A DNA stretch of 39,617 nt from positions 1-39,617 of the forward strand of contig JAFXTU010000018.1 of the NCBI GenBank assembly GCA_017535635.1. Reading direction: 5' to 3'. Under the pieces are notes generated by a model. That model was not told where the DNA came from, did no database searches, and saw nothing but the letters and a program-made list of their open reading frames with translations. Below are positions 1 to 8,033 of the stretch, piece by piece; the stretch's first letter is position 1, and each line of letters begins with the position of its first letter. The stretch is from Oscillospiraceae bacterium (lineage in GTDB: Bacteria > Bacillota > Clostridia > Oscillospirales > Oscillospiraceae). Both the position numbers and the translations under genes were made by a program.

Positions 1-137
1 CGGACCTTTCAACCTCCGCAATCCGGCTTCCTTCAGATTCCGCCTCACGACGGACACCCTTGCCTTCGGCTAACGCTTCCCGCTGCCGGGCGCGTTCGGG
101 ACTTTCACCCTAGAGAACGTGCGCTCGCCGGGCGCAC
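1..137 (-). mobile_element. Group IIC intron, 5' end (runs off the left edge)
   Basis: Read on the minus strand, the sequence starting at 137 opens with GTGCGCCCGGCG and continues with CTCTAGGGTGAAAGTCCCGAAC, then GTTAGCC, GCAAGGGTGTCCG, and AATCTGAAGGAAGCCGG. These blocks, in this order, match domain I of bacterial group IIC introns such as the Oceanobacillus iheyensis intron (recalled from the family, not searched). The intron starts 9 nt past the base of the tRNA-Ser terminator stem, in its T-rich tail, which is the usual target of group IIC introns. Only the first 137 nt are in the window, so the reverse transcriptase ORF, domain V and the 3' junction cannot be judged; it could be a full element or a fragment. 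Confidence 0.88.
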
Positions 138-142
138 CATAT

Positions 143-184
143 AAAAGTTCCGGAAAACCGCGCTTTTCAACGGTTTTCCGGAAC
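143..184 (-). terminator. Intrinsic terminator of tRNA-Ser, target of the group II intron
   Basis: A perfect 14-bp stem (147-160 with 171-184, arm GTTCCGGAAAACCG) with a 10-nt loop is followed on the minus strand by TTTTATATG. It starts right at the CCA end of the tRNA. The intron 5' boundary lies 9 nt past the stem. Confidence 0.85.
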
Positions 185-186
185 TT

Positions 187-278
187 TGGCGGAGAAGCCG
201 GGATTTGAACCCGGGCGGCGCTCAACACGCCCTACTCCCTTAGCAGGGGAGCCCCTTCGGCCACTTGGGTACTTCTCC
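187..278 (-). tRNA. tRNA-Ser (anticodon GCU)
   Basis: On the minus strand a 7-bp acceptor stem (GGAGAAG with CTTCTCC) closes a 92-nt cloverleaf with encoded CCA. The anticodon loop reads CTGCTAA, giving anticodon GCU for AGC and AGU codons. A long variable arm (GTAGGGCGTGTTGAGCGCCG region) marks it as a class II serine tRNA, and the T-loop is GGTTCAAATCC. A promoter precedes it and a terminator follows. Confidence 0.96.
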
Positions 279-296
279 AATCTGCCGAGCTGCTAT

Positions 297-325
297 AAAA
301 TAACACAGCCGGGGGCGGATGTCAA
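297..325 (-). promoter_or_regulatory. Promoter of tRNA-Ser
   Basis: Minus strand TTGACA (325-320), 17-bp spacer, TATTTT (302-297), ending 18 bp before the tRNA 5' end. Confidence 0.75.
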
Positions 326-365
326 GGTATTTGCAAAGAAATCGCCGCAGGATTTCCTTAGCGGA

Positions 366-394
366 TTGACATTTGGCGGCATACCGATTATGAT
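366..394 (+). promoter_or_regulatory. Sigma-A type promoter of the MoaF-like gene
   Basis: TTGACA (366-371), 17-bp spacer, TATGAT (389-394). The ATG follows 32 bp later with a GGAGG site at 414-418. It is divergent from the tRNA-Ser promoter. Confidence 0.8.
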
Positions 395-426
395 GAAAGA
401 AAAAACTATAAACTGGAGGTAATCGC

Positions 427-1305
427 ATGAATCTCTTTGAAAAGTACGCCCCCATCGCCGCCCGCAACTCCATCTCCCAGTTCTGCCCGCCCCGCTGTTT
501 TGAGCTGGCAGGCAAGCAGTTCGACTTCGTCATCGACACCGGCAAGGAATCCGGCGACATCCATCTGGATATCGTGGACAAGGAACACCTGACCTGGAGC
601 ATCCGCAGCGGCCAGAGCAGCGGCGAGGCGGATCGCTACGAGGTGCGGAAGGCGGACGACTACACCTACCTCCTCACCTACTGCGTCAAGGAGCCTCGGG
701 CCAACCACACCTTCGTCATCGACGAGGAGCAGGGTCTGGTGACCTTCCTCCGCTGCAGCGTGGGCGAGAACCCCTACTACCCCTACCTCATTGAGAGCCA
801 CTGGGGCTTCGGCTACATCAAGGAGGAGGGCAAGGAGCACACCGACCTCCGCCGTCATGGCTTCACCGACGACGTGGCGGGCACCGGCGTCAAATGGAAC
901 TACGGTCACACCATGTCCACCACCCACGTCTACCACAACTCCAACTGGTACCGCATCCAGTACGTCAAGCAACAGGCGGGCACCAGCGGCATCAGCAGTA
1001 TGATGGGCTCCCTCCCCGGCTCCGACGAGCCCGCGGACTACGTGAAGATCAAGGAAGGCATGTACATCGTCAGCGCCACCGAGCAGAATATGGAGAAGAT
1101 CCTGGGCGCCAAGATGGGCTTCCGCAGCGACACGCTCCTCTTCCTGGACAACTGGAACCGGATGTACAGCGTGGGCCGGGGCTACGGCACCATGACCCGG
1201 GAGGGACATCCCGACGGGGAGATCTTCTGCATGATCGGCAAGTACGCTTCTCAGCCCGACATCGACGAGCACATGTTCACTGACGCGAATCCCTACCTGG
1301 TGTAA
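427..1305 (+). CDS. MoaF-like (calycin-fold) protein
   Basis: A 292-residue soluble protein with no signal peptide. Residues about 25-60 (ELAGKQFDF ... LDIVDKEHLTWSI) and about 135-180 (RRHGFTDDVAGTGVKWNYG, then THVYHNSNWYRIQ) resemble the two beta-rich halves of MoaF proteins, in which a 'D-V-G-x-x-V-x-W-x-Y' strand is followed by 'H-V-Y-x-N-x-x-Y'. MoaF was named from a molybdenum-cofactor-linked operon, but its biochemical role is unclear, and no moa gene is nearby. Start supported by GGAGG 8 bases upstream and a clear promoter; a strong terminator follows the stop. It stands alone as a single-gene unit. Family call is moderate; no function is claimed. Confidence 0.6.
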   Translation: MNLFEKYAPIAARNSISQFCPPRCFELAGKQFDFVIDTGKESGDIHLDIVDKEHLTWSIRSGQSSGEADRYEVRKADDYTYLLTYCVKEPRANHTFVIDEEQGLVTFLRCSVGENPYYPYLIESHWGFGYIKEEGKEHTDLRRHGFTDDVAGTGVKWNYGHTMSTTHVYHNSNWYRIQYVKQQAGTSGISSMMGSLPGSDEPADYVKIKEGMYIVSATEQNMEKILGAKMGFRSDTLLFLDNWNRMYSVGRGYGTMTREGHPDGEIFCMIGKYASQPDIDEHMFTDANPYLV

Positions 1306-1325
1306 GCATCCTTTTGGAACGACCC

Positions 1326-1379
1326 GCGGGGGAGGCGCTTCTTCGGAAGCCGCCTCCCCCGCTCTTTCTTTTGTTCTTT
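1326..1379. terminator. Strong terminator between convergent genes
   Basis: GCGGGGGAGGC (1326-1336) pairs with GCCTCCCCCGC (1352-1362), with an inner GCTTC-TTCG-GAAGC hairpin. The plus strand continues TCTTTCTTTTGTTCTTT. It ends the MoaF-like gene and may also serve the Rex gene from the other side. Confidence 0.9.
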
Positions 1380-1384
1380 CGGGA

Positions 1385-2536
1385 TCAGTAGATCCGGTAG
1401 TTCCCGCTGAGGGCCAGCAGGGTGAAGAAGTAGAGGCAGTTGTCGTAATACCGCCGCTTGTCCGTCCGCATGGGCATCTCAAAAAAGCGCCGCACGGCGT
1501 TGAGCTTATGGGGCCCGTCCGCGGCGAGGGAGGCGCAGGCCCAGCTGGCCTTCATCCCCACCGGGTGCATAATGGGTTCCTTGTCGAAGATCTTCCCGTC
1601 CGGGAACATCACGTACCGGGCGGGCTCCGGATTCTCATAGACATACTTCTGCAGCGTGTTGGCAAATTCTGTCTGCCACGGGTCTTTCCCGAACCAGACG
1701 TGGTCCAGGGAGATGTTGATGGCCACCCGGTAGGCGTCGCTGAAATAGCAGCGGCCCAGCATGGCCCAGGGATTCTCCCCCTGCCCCTCCGGCACCGGGA
1801 GGGGATGCCCGTCAAAAGAGCTCATGTTGGGGGCCAGCCCCGTCCGCCAGGAGCAGGCCACGTGGAGGTAACGGCGGCTGTTTTCGGCCGCCTCCTTCCA
1901 GAAGGGCCGATCCTCCTCGTCTGCCCAGAGGGCGAAAAGCTCGTAAAAATGGGGCAGATGATAGGAGGGGTCGGTGAAGGGGGTCTCCGGCACGAACTTA
2001 ATGAGCTTCGTCTCCGGGTCCCACATGGGGCCGCCCACCTCCCTGCCCTCCACGGTTTCGGCTTGGTTGTGGACGCAGGCATGGAGGATGCGCCTGGCCT
2101 GGACGCTGTAATCCAAAGGCGGCGCCCCATCCCCCCAGCGGTGGGAGGCGAAGAAGAGGGCCATGGCGTAGTACTCCTCCCCGTCCGGCGCGGGACCTTG
2201 GGCCCGGCGGCTCCCGTCCAGGTTGCAGCTCCAGGCGAAATAATCCTTGTAAGGCCCGTCCTCGTGTCGCATATAGCGGAGGCTCCAGCGCCAGACCTTG
2301 TCAAAGCGCTCCTTGTCGTCCATCTGCACAGCCATCATCATGGCGTAGGACATGCCCTCCGTCCGGGCGTCGTCGTTGCCGGTGTCGGTGAAATAGCCGG
2401 TGTCCGGGTCCGTCTCCCCGTAAAAGCGGTGCTCCCCCTGGGTGATCTCGTACCAAGCCTCCCGGACTCTTACCTCCACCGCCTCGGGCTTCAGACCGGT
2501 CTCAACAAGCAAATTGGGGCAGCTTCTCTCTTCCAT
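1385..2536 (-). CDS. GH8 reducing-end xylose-releasing exo-oligoxylanase (Rex)
   Basis: A 383-residue protein, full length for GH8 Rex enzymes, which release one xylose from the reducing end of xylo-oligosaccharides. The stretch TEGMSYAMMM (residues 59-68) carries the GH8 proton donor, probably E60. FSDAYRVAINI (265-275) carries the probable general base D267. IMHPVG (322-327) matches the His-Pro kink loop that blocks the cleft and makes Rex exo-acting rather than endo. There is no signal peptide, so it should act in the cytoplasm on imported oligosaccharides. ATG at 2536 was chosen over an upstream start because AGGAGGGA sits 6-7 bases before it; the upstream in-frame stretch overlaps the preceding gene in another frame. 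It follows the small membrane protein gene at 2559-2831 by 22 bp. Confidence 0.85.
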   Translation of the reverse strand: MEERSCPNLLVETGLKPEAVEVRVREAWYEITQGEHRFYGETDPDTGYFTDTGNDDARTEGMSYAMMMAVQMDDKERFDKVWRWSLRYMRHEDGPYKDYFAWSCNLDGSRRAQGPAPDGEEYYAMALFFASHRWGDGAPPLDYSVQARRILHACVHNQAETVEGREVGGPMWDPETKLIKFVPETPFTDPSYHLPHFYELFALWADEEDRPFWKEAAENSRRYLHVACSWRTGLAPNMSSFDGHPLPVPEGQGENPWAMLGRCYFSDAYRVAINISLDHVWFGKDPWQTEFANTLQKYVYENPEPARYVMFPDGKIFDKEPIMHPVGMKASWACASLAADGPHKLNAVRRFFEMPMRTDKRRYYDNCLYFFTLLALSGNYRIY

Positions 2537-2558
2537 GATTACTCCCTCCTTTGGAAGG

Positions 2559-2831
2559 TCATTTCTTTTTCCAGCGCTCCTCCAGAGCCTGCCAGGCTTC
2601 CTCCCGCTCCCGGTCCTCTTTCCGGTGGCGGAAGTAAGCGCCCAGCAGCGAGACTCCCGCCGCCCCGGAGGCAATGCCGAAGAGCAGGCAAGTGACCGCG
2701 GTCCCCGGGTCCCGCCGGCGCATCAAAGCAAAGCAGGCGCAGAGGACCGCGCACAGCAGGAAAAACAGGACCGTCATCGTCAGGACCGGACCGGTGCCCA
2801 GGACCATAATGGACTTTCTCTTCTTTTTCAA
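2559..2831 (-). CDS. Small two-TM membrane protein, TTG start
   Basis: A 90-residue protein of unknown function. After a basic start (KKKRKS) there are two hydrophobic helices, about 12-36 and 44-65 (TMTVLFFLLCAVLCACFALM and AVTCLLFGIASGAAGVSLLGAY), then a highly charged tail (RHRKEDREREEAW ... ERWKKK) that could form a short coiled coil. I chose the TTG at 2831 because a GAGGAGG site lies 8 bases upstream; the first in-frame ATG at 2882 has no ribosome binding site, and the next at 2807 has none either. It is likely the first gene of a two-gene unit with rex. No known family recognised. Confidence 0.6.
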   Translation of the reverse strand: MKKKRKSIMVLGTGPVLTMTVLFFLLCAVLCACFALMRRRDPGTAVTCLLFGIASGAAGVSLLGAYFRHRKEDREREEAWQALEERWKKK

Positions 2832-2882
2832 GGACTTTTCCTCCTCGCTGAGGCAAAAACGAAAGCAGCTTTTCTTGCCCAC

Positions 2883-2911
2883 AGTTTATCACGGTTTTGC
2901 AGTCTTCGCAA
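2883..2911 (-). promoter_or_regulatory. Possible promoter for the small membrane protein - rex unit
   Basis: Minus strand TTGCGA (2911-2906), 17 bp, TAAACT (2888-2883) with a TG one base upstream (extended -10). Match is fair only. Confidence 0.4.
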
Positions 2912-2953
2912 CGAAAACCGCGCTCAATTTGGGCAAAATGGCGGAAGAACGGA

Positions 2954-2982
2954 TTGATTTGTCCCCGCAAATTATATATAAT
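2954..2982 (+). promoter_or_regulatory. Promoter of the esterase - glycosidase unit
   Basis: TTGATT (2954-2959), 17-bp spacer, TATAAT (2977-2982) in an AT-rich stretch, 62 bp before the esterase ATG. Confidence 0.75.
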
Positions 2983-3044
2983 CCCTTATAAGGAATAATA
3001 TAGCCTGCCGCAGCCGGGTCCGTCCCGGCAGAAAGGAGAAGGTC

Positions 3045-4526
3045 ATGAAAAAACGGATCCCCCTGATCCCCGGCGTCCCCCATACCCCCGCCCAGGGCGG
3101 CATCCCCTCCGCGCCGGCGGAGGGCGTCATCCTCAACAACACCAATTCCAACACCACCATCCCGCCCCACAAGCCGGTGCTCTGCTCCGCCGTTCTGGCC
3201 GACGGCAAGGAGGACAGCTGGCTGGAATACGTCCCGGAGAACCTGCCCGCCGGAAAGAAGCCGCCCCTCATCATCTCCTGCCACGGCGGCGGCGCCAACG
3301 CGGACCTGCAGTTCTCCGAAAACTCCTGGTGGTGCGTCTGCGAGGCGGAGGGCGCCATCGCCGTCTTCCCCAACGCGGGCGGGCAGACCCGGAGCTGGCT
3401 CAACGAGGACACGCCTCCCCAGCCCGGGGCGCGGCCCAGCATGCTGGACGTGTTCACCGCCTCTCCCGACGGGCGGGCCAGCGAGGAGAACCATCACATC
3501 AAGTTCATCAAGGCCCTGATCGGGGAGATGAAGAAAAAGTACGACATCGACGAGGGCCGGGTCTACATGCAGGGCATGAGCATGGGCGATATCATGACCA
3601 TGATGTTCTCCCGGGTCTGCGGCAACCTGCTGGCCGCGGCGGACTGCACCGCCGGACCCTCCCCCGAGGTAGCCCTCTTCAACGAGGACGGGAGTCTGAA
3701 GGGCTACAAGTGCCCGGTGCCCATGTATCAGTCCCGAGGCGAGCTGGACAACATCGTCATCGCCCAGCGTCCCGGCCAGGAGGTCACCACCCGCCAGGAC
3801 GTGAACGCGGGGAACCGGGAGTTCTGGCTGCGGGTGAACGAGTGCGACGAGCTGCCCCGCCTCTCCATCCTGGGGGTCAACAACTTCGCCTTCTATACCG
3901 GCAAAAAGGCCAACCTTGTCTACCGGGATGTGAAGCACCGGGGCCACGGCCAGACTCTGGATGATTCCTTCTGGGCCTGGGAGACCCTCTTCAAGGGATG
4001 CCGGAGGAATGCGGACGGCAGCGTCACCTGCATGGATACCGACGCCTCCGCCGGGGACAGGGACGCCGCCGCCTTCTGCGAAGGGGCTTCCTATGCCTAC
4101 ATCCGCAACAAGAAATACCGTCTGGAGGGTCCGGTGTTCTCGGAGGCCCTCAGCAACTTCAATTTCACCACCCGGGAGATGGAAGAGGTCAAGCGGGACC
4201 TCTACGTTCCCGTCAGCGCCCTGGGCCAGGTCTTCGGCGTGAAGGTGAAGCCCACCCAGGAGGGCAAGGCCGCCCTCATCGAGACTCCCAAGGGCAAATG
4301 CGAGGTGGCCATGGAGAGCGCCGCCTGCATGTTCCCCAGCTTCCTCCGGGCCATGTTCATGCCTGCCCGGCAGCGGGACGGGGTCCTCTATGTGCCCATC
4401 CGCTGGTTTGCCGAGGAGATCTTCGGCATGCACGTCACCGAATGCGACGGCGCGCTCTACATCTCCGACCACCACGGAGAGATGAGCAAGGATATGGCCT
4501 ATCTGATCCGTCAGATCCTGGCCTGA
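3045..4526 (+). CDS. Alpha/beta-hydrolase esterase (PHB depolymerase/feruloyl esterase-like) with a copper amine oxidase N-like tail
   Basis: A 493-residue protein with two parts. Residues about 45-320 form an alpha/beta hydrolase: CHGGG (79-83) is an oxyanion-hole motif, GMSMG (177-181) places the nucleophile at S179, and RGHGQT (299-304) holds the probable catalytic H301. This layout resembles the LpqC/PHB depolymerase and CE1 feruloyl esterase group. Residues about 350-475 (KKYRLEGPVF ... LYVPVSALGQVFGVKV ... LYVPIRWFAEEIFG) look like the copper-amine-oxidase N-terminal-like stalk domain usually seen in exported Firmicutes proteins. No signal peptide is visible: the N-terminus is MKKRIPLIPGVPHT. 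Start supported by AAAGGAGAAGG upstream. The following GH63-like gene lies 86 bp away, so they may be co-transcribed. An acyl esterase acting on acetylated or feruloylated sugars is a reasonable guess, not shown. Confidence 0.7.
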   Translation: MKKRIPLIPGVPHTPAQGGIPSAPAEGVILNNTNSNTTIPPHKPVLCSAVLADGKEDSWLEYVPENLPAGKKPPLIISCHGGGANADLQFSENSWWCVCEAEGAIAVFPNAGGQTRSWLNEDTPPQPGARPSMLDVFTASPDGRASEENHHIKFIKALIGEMKKKYDIDEGRVYMQGMSMGDIMTMMFSRVCGNLLAAADCTAGPSPEVALFNEDGSLKGYKCPVPMYQSRGELDNIVIAQRPGQEVTTRQDVNAGNREFWLRVNECDELPRLSILGVNNFAFYTGKKANLVYRDVKHRGHGQTLDDSFWAWETLFKGCRRNADGSVTCMDTDASAGDRDAAAFCEGASYAYIRNKKYRLEGPVFSEALSNFNFTTREMEEVKRDLYVPVSALGQVFGVKVKPTQEGKAALIETPKGKCEVAMESAACMFPSFLRAMFMPARQRDGVLYVPIRWFAEEIFGMHVTECDGALYISDHHGEMSKDMAYLIRQILA

Positions 4527-4540
4527 GGAGAGAAACCAAA

Positions 4541-4566
4541 GGCCTGTTAACCCGTTTTCACAGGCC
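4541..4566 (+). other. Intergenic hairpin
   Basis: GGCCTGT (4541-4547) pairs with ACAGGCC (4560-4566), followed by CTTATATT. Could be a weak terminator or an RNA-processing/attenuation hairpin between the esterase and glycosidase genes. Confidence 0.4.
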
Positions 4567-4612
4567 CTTATATTCCGAAATTGATCGAATAAGCGAAAGG
4601 AGAAGCAATCCT

Positions 4613-6388
4613 ATGCTGGAAGCCACCAACTTTATCTCCCTCTCAGACAATCCCTTCTCCCGGCGGGGCTCCTACATGGCCTTTTTCCTGGACCCCAACG
4701 GGGAGACCCTCTTCGGAAAGCCGAAGCTCTTCGTGAGCAACATCCGGGGCAACGGCCCCTACCGCCAGATCCAGGCCCAGATCGTGAAGGACGGGCAGCC
4801 CCTGCCCACCGTGGTCTCCTCCACGGAGAGCGAGGTCATCCTGGAGAGCCAGGAGGGCTCCTTCCGCTTCTGCATCGGGGAGCGGAAGTTCGTCCGCATC
4901 AAGGGCACCGACGGGCTCACCCTGCGGCTGACCCCCAACGTCTCCGCCTTCGGCGGCATCATCGTGGATCTGAAGGACGGCACCTGGCAGTTCAGCTTCA
5001 ACACCACCACCGCCCTGCTGATCCCCTTCCGGGGCAAGCTCCAGTCCCGTGCCATGATGAGCGGCTCCCTGCGGGGCGCCGTGGCCGCCAACTTTGACAT
5101 CCTGCCGGATGAGGACGGCGTGGTGGACGTGGGCATCGAGGAATACTTCATCGACGCCATCCACCGGCCCCTGGAGGAATACCCCTCCTATGAGGACTGC
5201 GTGAAGAGCTATCAGGAGGAGTTCGACGCCTTCTGCGAGGAGGTCTGCCCCAGCCTGCCGGAGCCCTGGGAAGAGATGCGCCGCAAGGCCCTCTGGACCA
5301 TCTTCGGCCTGATCGTGGAGGCGGACGAGGGGGAGACCATCTTCAAGCACACCATGATCAAGATGCTCCACGGCACCTTTGAGCATGTCTCCGGTTGGCA
5401 GCAGGCCATGCACATCATCTGCCTCAGCGCCCGGGATCCCAAGCTCTGCTGGACCATCCTCCGGGGCCTCTTCGACTACCAGGACGCCAACGGGCGCATC
5501 GCGGACATCCTCATGGATTCCAACTGGTCCCGCAACGCCATGAAGCCCCCCATCCAGGGGCTGGCCCTCCACTGGCTGCTGGACGCGGATCCGGAGCTGA
5601 AGGCCGTTTCCCGGGAGGACGCCCTGCACATCTACAGGGGCATCGTCCGCTGGAGCGAGTTCTTCTTCCTCTGCCGGGACCGGAACAAGGACGGCCTCAT
5701 GGAGAATATCGGCGCCATGGAGACCGGCTGGGAGGACGCCCCCTACTTCAACGTGGGCTTCCCCCTGGCCAGCCCGGACATGAACGCCTATCTCGCCATC
5801 CAGCTGGAAGCCCAGGCGCGGCTGGGCCGGGCCCTGGGCATGGACGAGGCGGAGTGCGCCAAGTTCGAGGCGGATTCCAAGGCCCACATCCAGCGGATCA
5901 TCGACGCCTTCTGGGACGGGGAAAAGTGGTTTGCCTACAACTCCGACACGGGAGCGAGGTCCAACACCCAGACCATCAGCCTCATGGGGGCCCTCATTCT
6001 CGGGAAGCGCCTTCCCCAGGAGATCATCGACAAGACGGTGGCCCGGCTCATGGAGAAGGACAAGTACCTCACCCCCTACGGCTTTGCCACGGAGGCGGTG
6101 GACAGCCCCTACTTCAACCACGCCTTTGCCCAGGGGAGCATCATCCCCCCCGCCCAGCTCATCTTCTGCCTGGCCCTGGAGGCGGCGGGGCACTTTGACT
6201 GCGCCAAGGAAGCGGGGCTCCGCTACCTGCTCACCCTGAAGGAGGAAGGGCTCTTCCACACCCACAACGCCCTCACCGGCAAGCCGGAGCGGGGCATGGT
6301 GGCCTTCGACGAAAAGTTCCTCTTCTGGTCCGCCTGGTCCTCCTCCATCTACCTCTTCATGGCCCAGCGCTACGGGAATCCGGAATAA
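4613..6388 (+). CDS. GH63-like (alpha/alpha)6-barrel glycoside hydrolase, copy 1
   Basis: A 591-residue cytoplasmic protein (no signal peptide). An N-terminal beta-rich domain (about 1-190) is followed by an (alpha/alpha)6 barrel of the MGH1/GH63 C-terminal type. METGWEDAPYF (369-379) carries the likely acid D375; FATEAVDSPYF (491-501) and FAQGSIIPPAQL (505-516) match the second conserved active-site block, where YgjK-type enzymes hold the base. CRDRNKDGL (354-362) is another typical loop. It is a distant paralogue of the protein at 24689-26461: both are about 590 residues and their conserved blocks fall at the same residue numbers. Start fixed by AAAGGAG 10 bases upstream. Substrate unknown; trehalase-like or mannosylglycerate-hydrolase-like members exist in the family. 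Confidence 0.72.
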   Translation: MLEATNFISLSDNPFSRRGSYMAFFLDPNGETLFGKPKLFVSNIRGNGPYRQIQAQIVKDGQPLPTVVSSTESEVILESQEGSFRFCIGERKFVRIKGTDGLTLRLTPNVSAFGGIIVDLKDGTWQFSFNTTTALLIPFRGKLQSRAMMSGSLRGAVAANFDILPDEDGVVDVGIEEYFIDAIHRPLEEYPSYEDCVKSYQEEFDAFCEEVCPSLPEPWEEMRRKALWTIFGLIVEADEGETIFKHTMIKMLHGTFEHVSGWQQAMHIICLSARDPKLCWTILRGLFDYQDANGRIADILMDSNWSRNAMKPPIQGLALHWLLDADPELKAVSREDALHIYRGIVRWSEFFFLCRDRNKDGLMENIGAMETGWEDAPYFNVGFPLASPDMNAYLAIQLEAQARLGRALGMDEAECAKFEADSKAHIQRIIDAFWDGEKWFAYNSDTGARSNTQTISLMGALILGKRLPQEIIDKTVARLMEKDKYLTPYGFATEAVDSPYFNHAFAQGSIIPPAQLIFCLALEAAGHFDCAKEAGLRYLLTLKEEGLFHTHNALTGKPERGMVAFDEKFLFWSAWSSSIYLFMAQRYGNPE

Positions 6389-6403
6389 CAGGACAAAGCC
6401 AAA

Positions 6404-6441
6404 CGATCCCTCCGGAGATGTGATCATCGCCGGAGGGATCG
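6404..6441. terminator. Hairpin between convergent genes
   Basis: Perfect 12-bp stem CGATCCCTCCGG (6404-6415) with CCGGAGGGATCG (6430-6441), 14-nt loop. T-tracts are weak on both sides (minus side GTTTGGCTTTG). Confidence 0.6.
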
Positions 6442-6453
6442 TCAAACGCTTGA

Positions 6454-7242
6454 CTACTTTAAACCTCTCTCATAGGCGGCGATCACCGCCTCCATGACGC
6501 TGGCGCGGAAGCCGCCTTTTTCCAGGGCGCGGACGCCCTGGATGGTGGTCCCGCCGGGAGAGCACACCTCGTCCTTTAATTGGGCGGGGTGTTTTCCTGT
6601 GGTGAGCTGCAGCTCCGCCGAGCCGGAAACCATGGCGGCGGCCAGCTCCATGGCCATGGCCCGGGGCAGGCCGCAGGCCACGCCCCCGTCCGCCAGGGCC
6701 TCCATAAACAGATCCACAAAGGCGGGGCCGCAGCCGGAGATGCAGGCCCCGGCGTCGATGTACTTCTCTTCCGTCTTGAGGAAGCGGCCTGCGGCGGCCA
6801 TGGCCCGGAGGAAGGCCTCCTTCTGCGAAGGCGTCACCTCTTCGGAGCAGGCGTAGAGGGTGATCCCCTTCCCGATGGCCACGGGGGTGTTGGGCATGAT
6901 GCGGATCACGGGACAGGCTCCCCCGGACAGCTCCTTCACCTTCCCGATGGAGGTCATGGCGATCATACTGACCAGGACGGGAGGGGGATCCAGCTTTGCC
7001 AGCTCAGAGGCCAGGGGCAGCAGCACCTCCGGCAGCATCTGGGGCTTGACGCCCAGGAACACATAGTCGGCCCTCAGCGCGCCGGGGTTGTCCGTGACCT
7101 GGCCGTGAAGTTCCCCGGCCAGCTTTTCCGCCTTCTCCCGGCGGCGGTTAGCAAGCAGAAGCCGGTTTTCCGGGGTTCTGGAGGCGGCCCTGGCCAGCGC
7201 CGATCCCATGTTCCCGGTGCCGATAAAACCCAGTACGGGCAT
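6454..7242 (-). CDS. proC: Pyrroline-5-carboxylate reductase
   Basis: A 262-residue enzyme that reduces 1-pyrroline-5-carboxylate to proline with NAD(P)H, the last step of proline synthesis. The N-terminal Rossmann motif is GFIGTGNMGSALA (5-17). VIRIMPNTPVAIGKG (about 116-130) and the C-terminal dimer-domain signature DEVCSPGGTTIQGV (about 227-240) are typical of ProC. Start supported by GAAGGAG before the ATG. It lies 30 bp downstream of the flavodoxin-family gene on the same strand and probably shares its promoter at 7945-7972. No proA or proB in the window. Confidence 0.95.
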   Translation of the reverse strand: MPVLGFIGTGNMGSALARAASRTPENRLLLANRRREKAEKLAGELHGQVTDNPGALRADYVFLGVKPQMLPEVLLPLASELAKLDPPPVLVSMIAMTSIGKVKELSGGACPVIRIMPNTPVAIGKGITLYACSEEVTPSQKEAFLRAMAAAGRFLKTEEKYIDAGACISGCGPAFVDLFMEALADGGVACGLPRAMAMELAAAMVSGSAELQLTTGKHPAQLKDEVCSPGGTTIQGVRALEKGGFRASVMEAVIAAYERGLK

Positions 7243-7272
7243 ATTGTTCTCCTTCTTTCTTCTTACTCGTGC

Positions 7273-7902
7273 TTACTCCGCGAGCTCCTTCCCCATCCGG
7301 AAAGCCCTCTCGCAGTCCTGGGGGAACTCCTTCTCCCGCTTCTCCTTCCGCCGCTCCACGTTGAACATATCCCCCACGTAGAGGTCGTAGTTGTCGAACT
7401 GCAGGGTCTCGGTAGCGCAGACCACCTTGGTCTCCCCCAGGAAACGCTCGAAGGTGCCCTTGTGGGAAGAGATGAGCTGGTCGTAGAAATGCTCGTCGGG
7501 GCAGTTCATGGTGTAGATGAGGCCCACCTTCACCTTTTTCGTATAGGCGCAGGCCCCGTCCTTTTGGTACATGAGGCCGGGGAACCAGATCCGCTCGAAG
7601 AGGTTGCGCACCATCCCCGGCACGTCCCCGAAGTAGACCGGCGCGGAGATGATGACGGCGTCCGCCTCCAGGATGCGGCCCAGGATGTCCTTCATGTCGT
7701 CCTGCACGGCGCAGCGGCCGAAGCTCTTGCCGCCCTTGCGCTTGCAGGCAAAGCAGCTCCGGCAGCCGGAGAAGTTCAGGTCGATGAGGTGGATGAGCTC
7801 CGTTTCCGCCCCGGCGGCAGAGGCGCCCTTCAGGGCGTTTTCCAGCATGATGGCGGAGTTCCAATTCTTCCGGGGGCTTCCGTTCAATCCGATGACCTTC
7901 AT
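7273..7902 (-). CDS. Flavodoxin-family / NADPH-dependent FMN reductase (Isf-like)
   Basis: A 209-residue flavoprotein. The N-terminal phosphate loop GLNGSPRKNWNSA (5-17) binds FMN phosphate, GCRSCFACKRKGG (about 46-58) gives the closely spaced cysteines seen in iron-sulfur flavoprotein-like members, and SAPVYFGDVPGMVRNLFER (about 85-103) is the family's second FMN loop. Fourth cysteine at RCAVQDDM. Probably a cytoplasmic redox protein; whether it carries an Fe-S cluster is open. Start backed by GAAAGGAG and a good promoter. First gene of a likely pair with proC; I see no functional link between them. Confidence 0.85.
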   Translation of the reverse strand: MKVIGLNGSPRKNWNSAIMLENALKGASAAGAETELIHLIDLNFSGCRSCFACKRKGGKSFGRCAVQDDMKDILGRILEADAVIISAPVYFGDVPGMVRNLFERIWFPGLMYQKDGACAYTKKVKVGLIYTMNCPDEHFYDQLISSHKGTFERFLGETKVVCATETLQFDNYDLYVGDMFNVERRKEKREKEFPQDCERAFRMGKELAE

Positions 7903-7944
7903 AGTATGGCTCCTTTCTCAGCTCGGTTTCATTCCTATGCTTTC

Positions 7945-7972
7945 ATTATACCGGGTCAGGGCTAAATTGCAA
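7945..7972 (-). promoter_or_regulatory. Promoter of the flavodoxin-proC pair
   Basis: Minus strand TTGCAA (7972-7967), 16-bp spacer, TATAAT (7950-7945), 42 bp before the ATG. Confidence 0.75.
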
Positions 7973-8033
7973 GCAGCGCTTTTGTTCTGATGCCTAGGAG
8001 GCTATGTTTTTTCCTTTTCTGGCCGAAAAAAGA

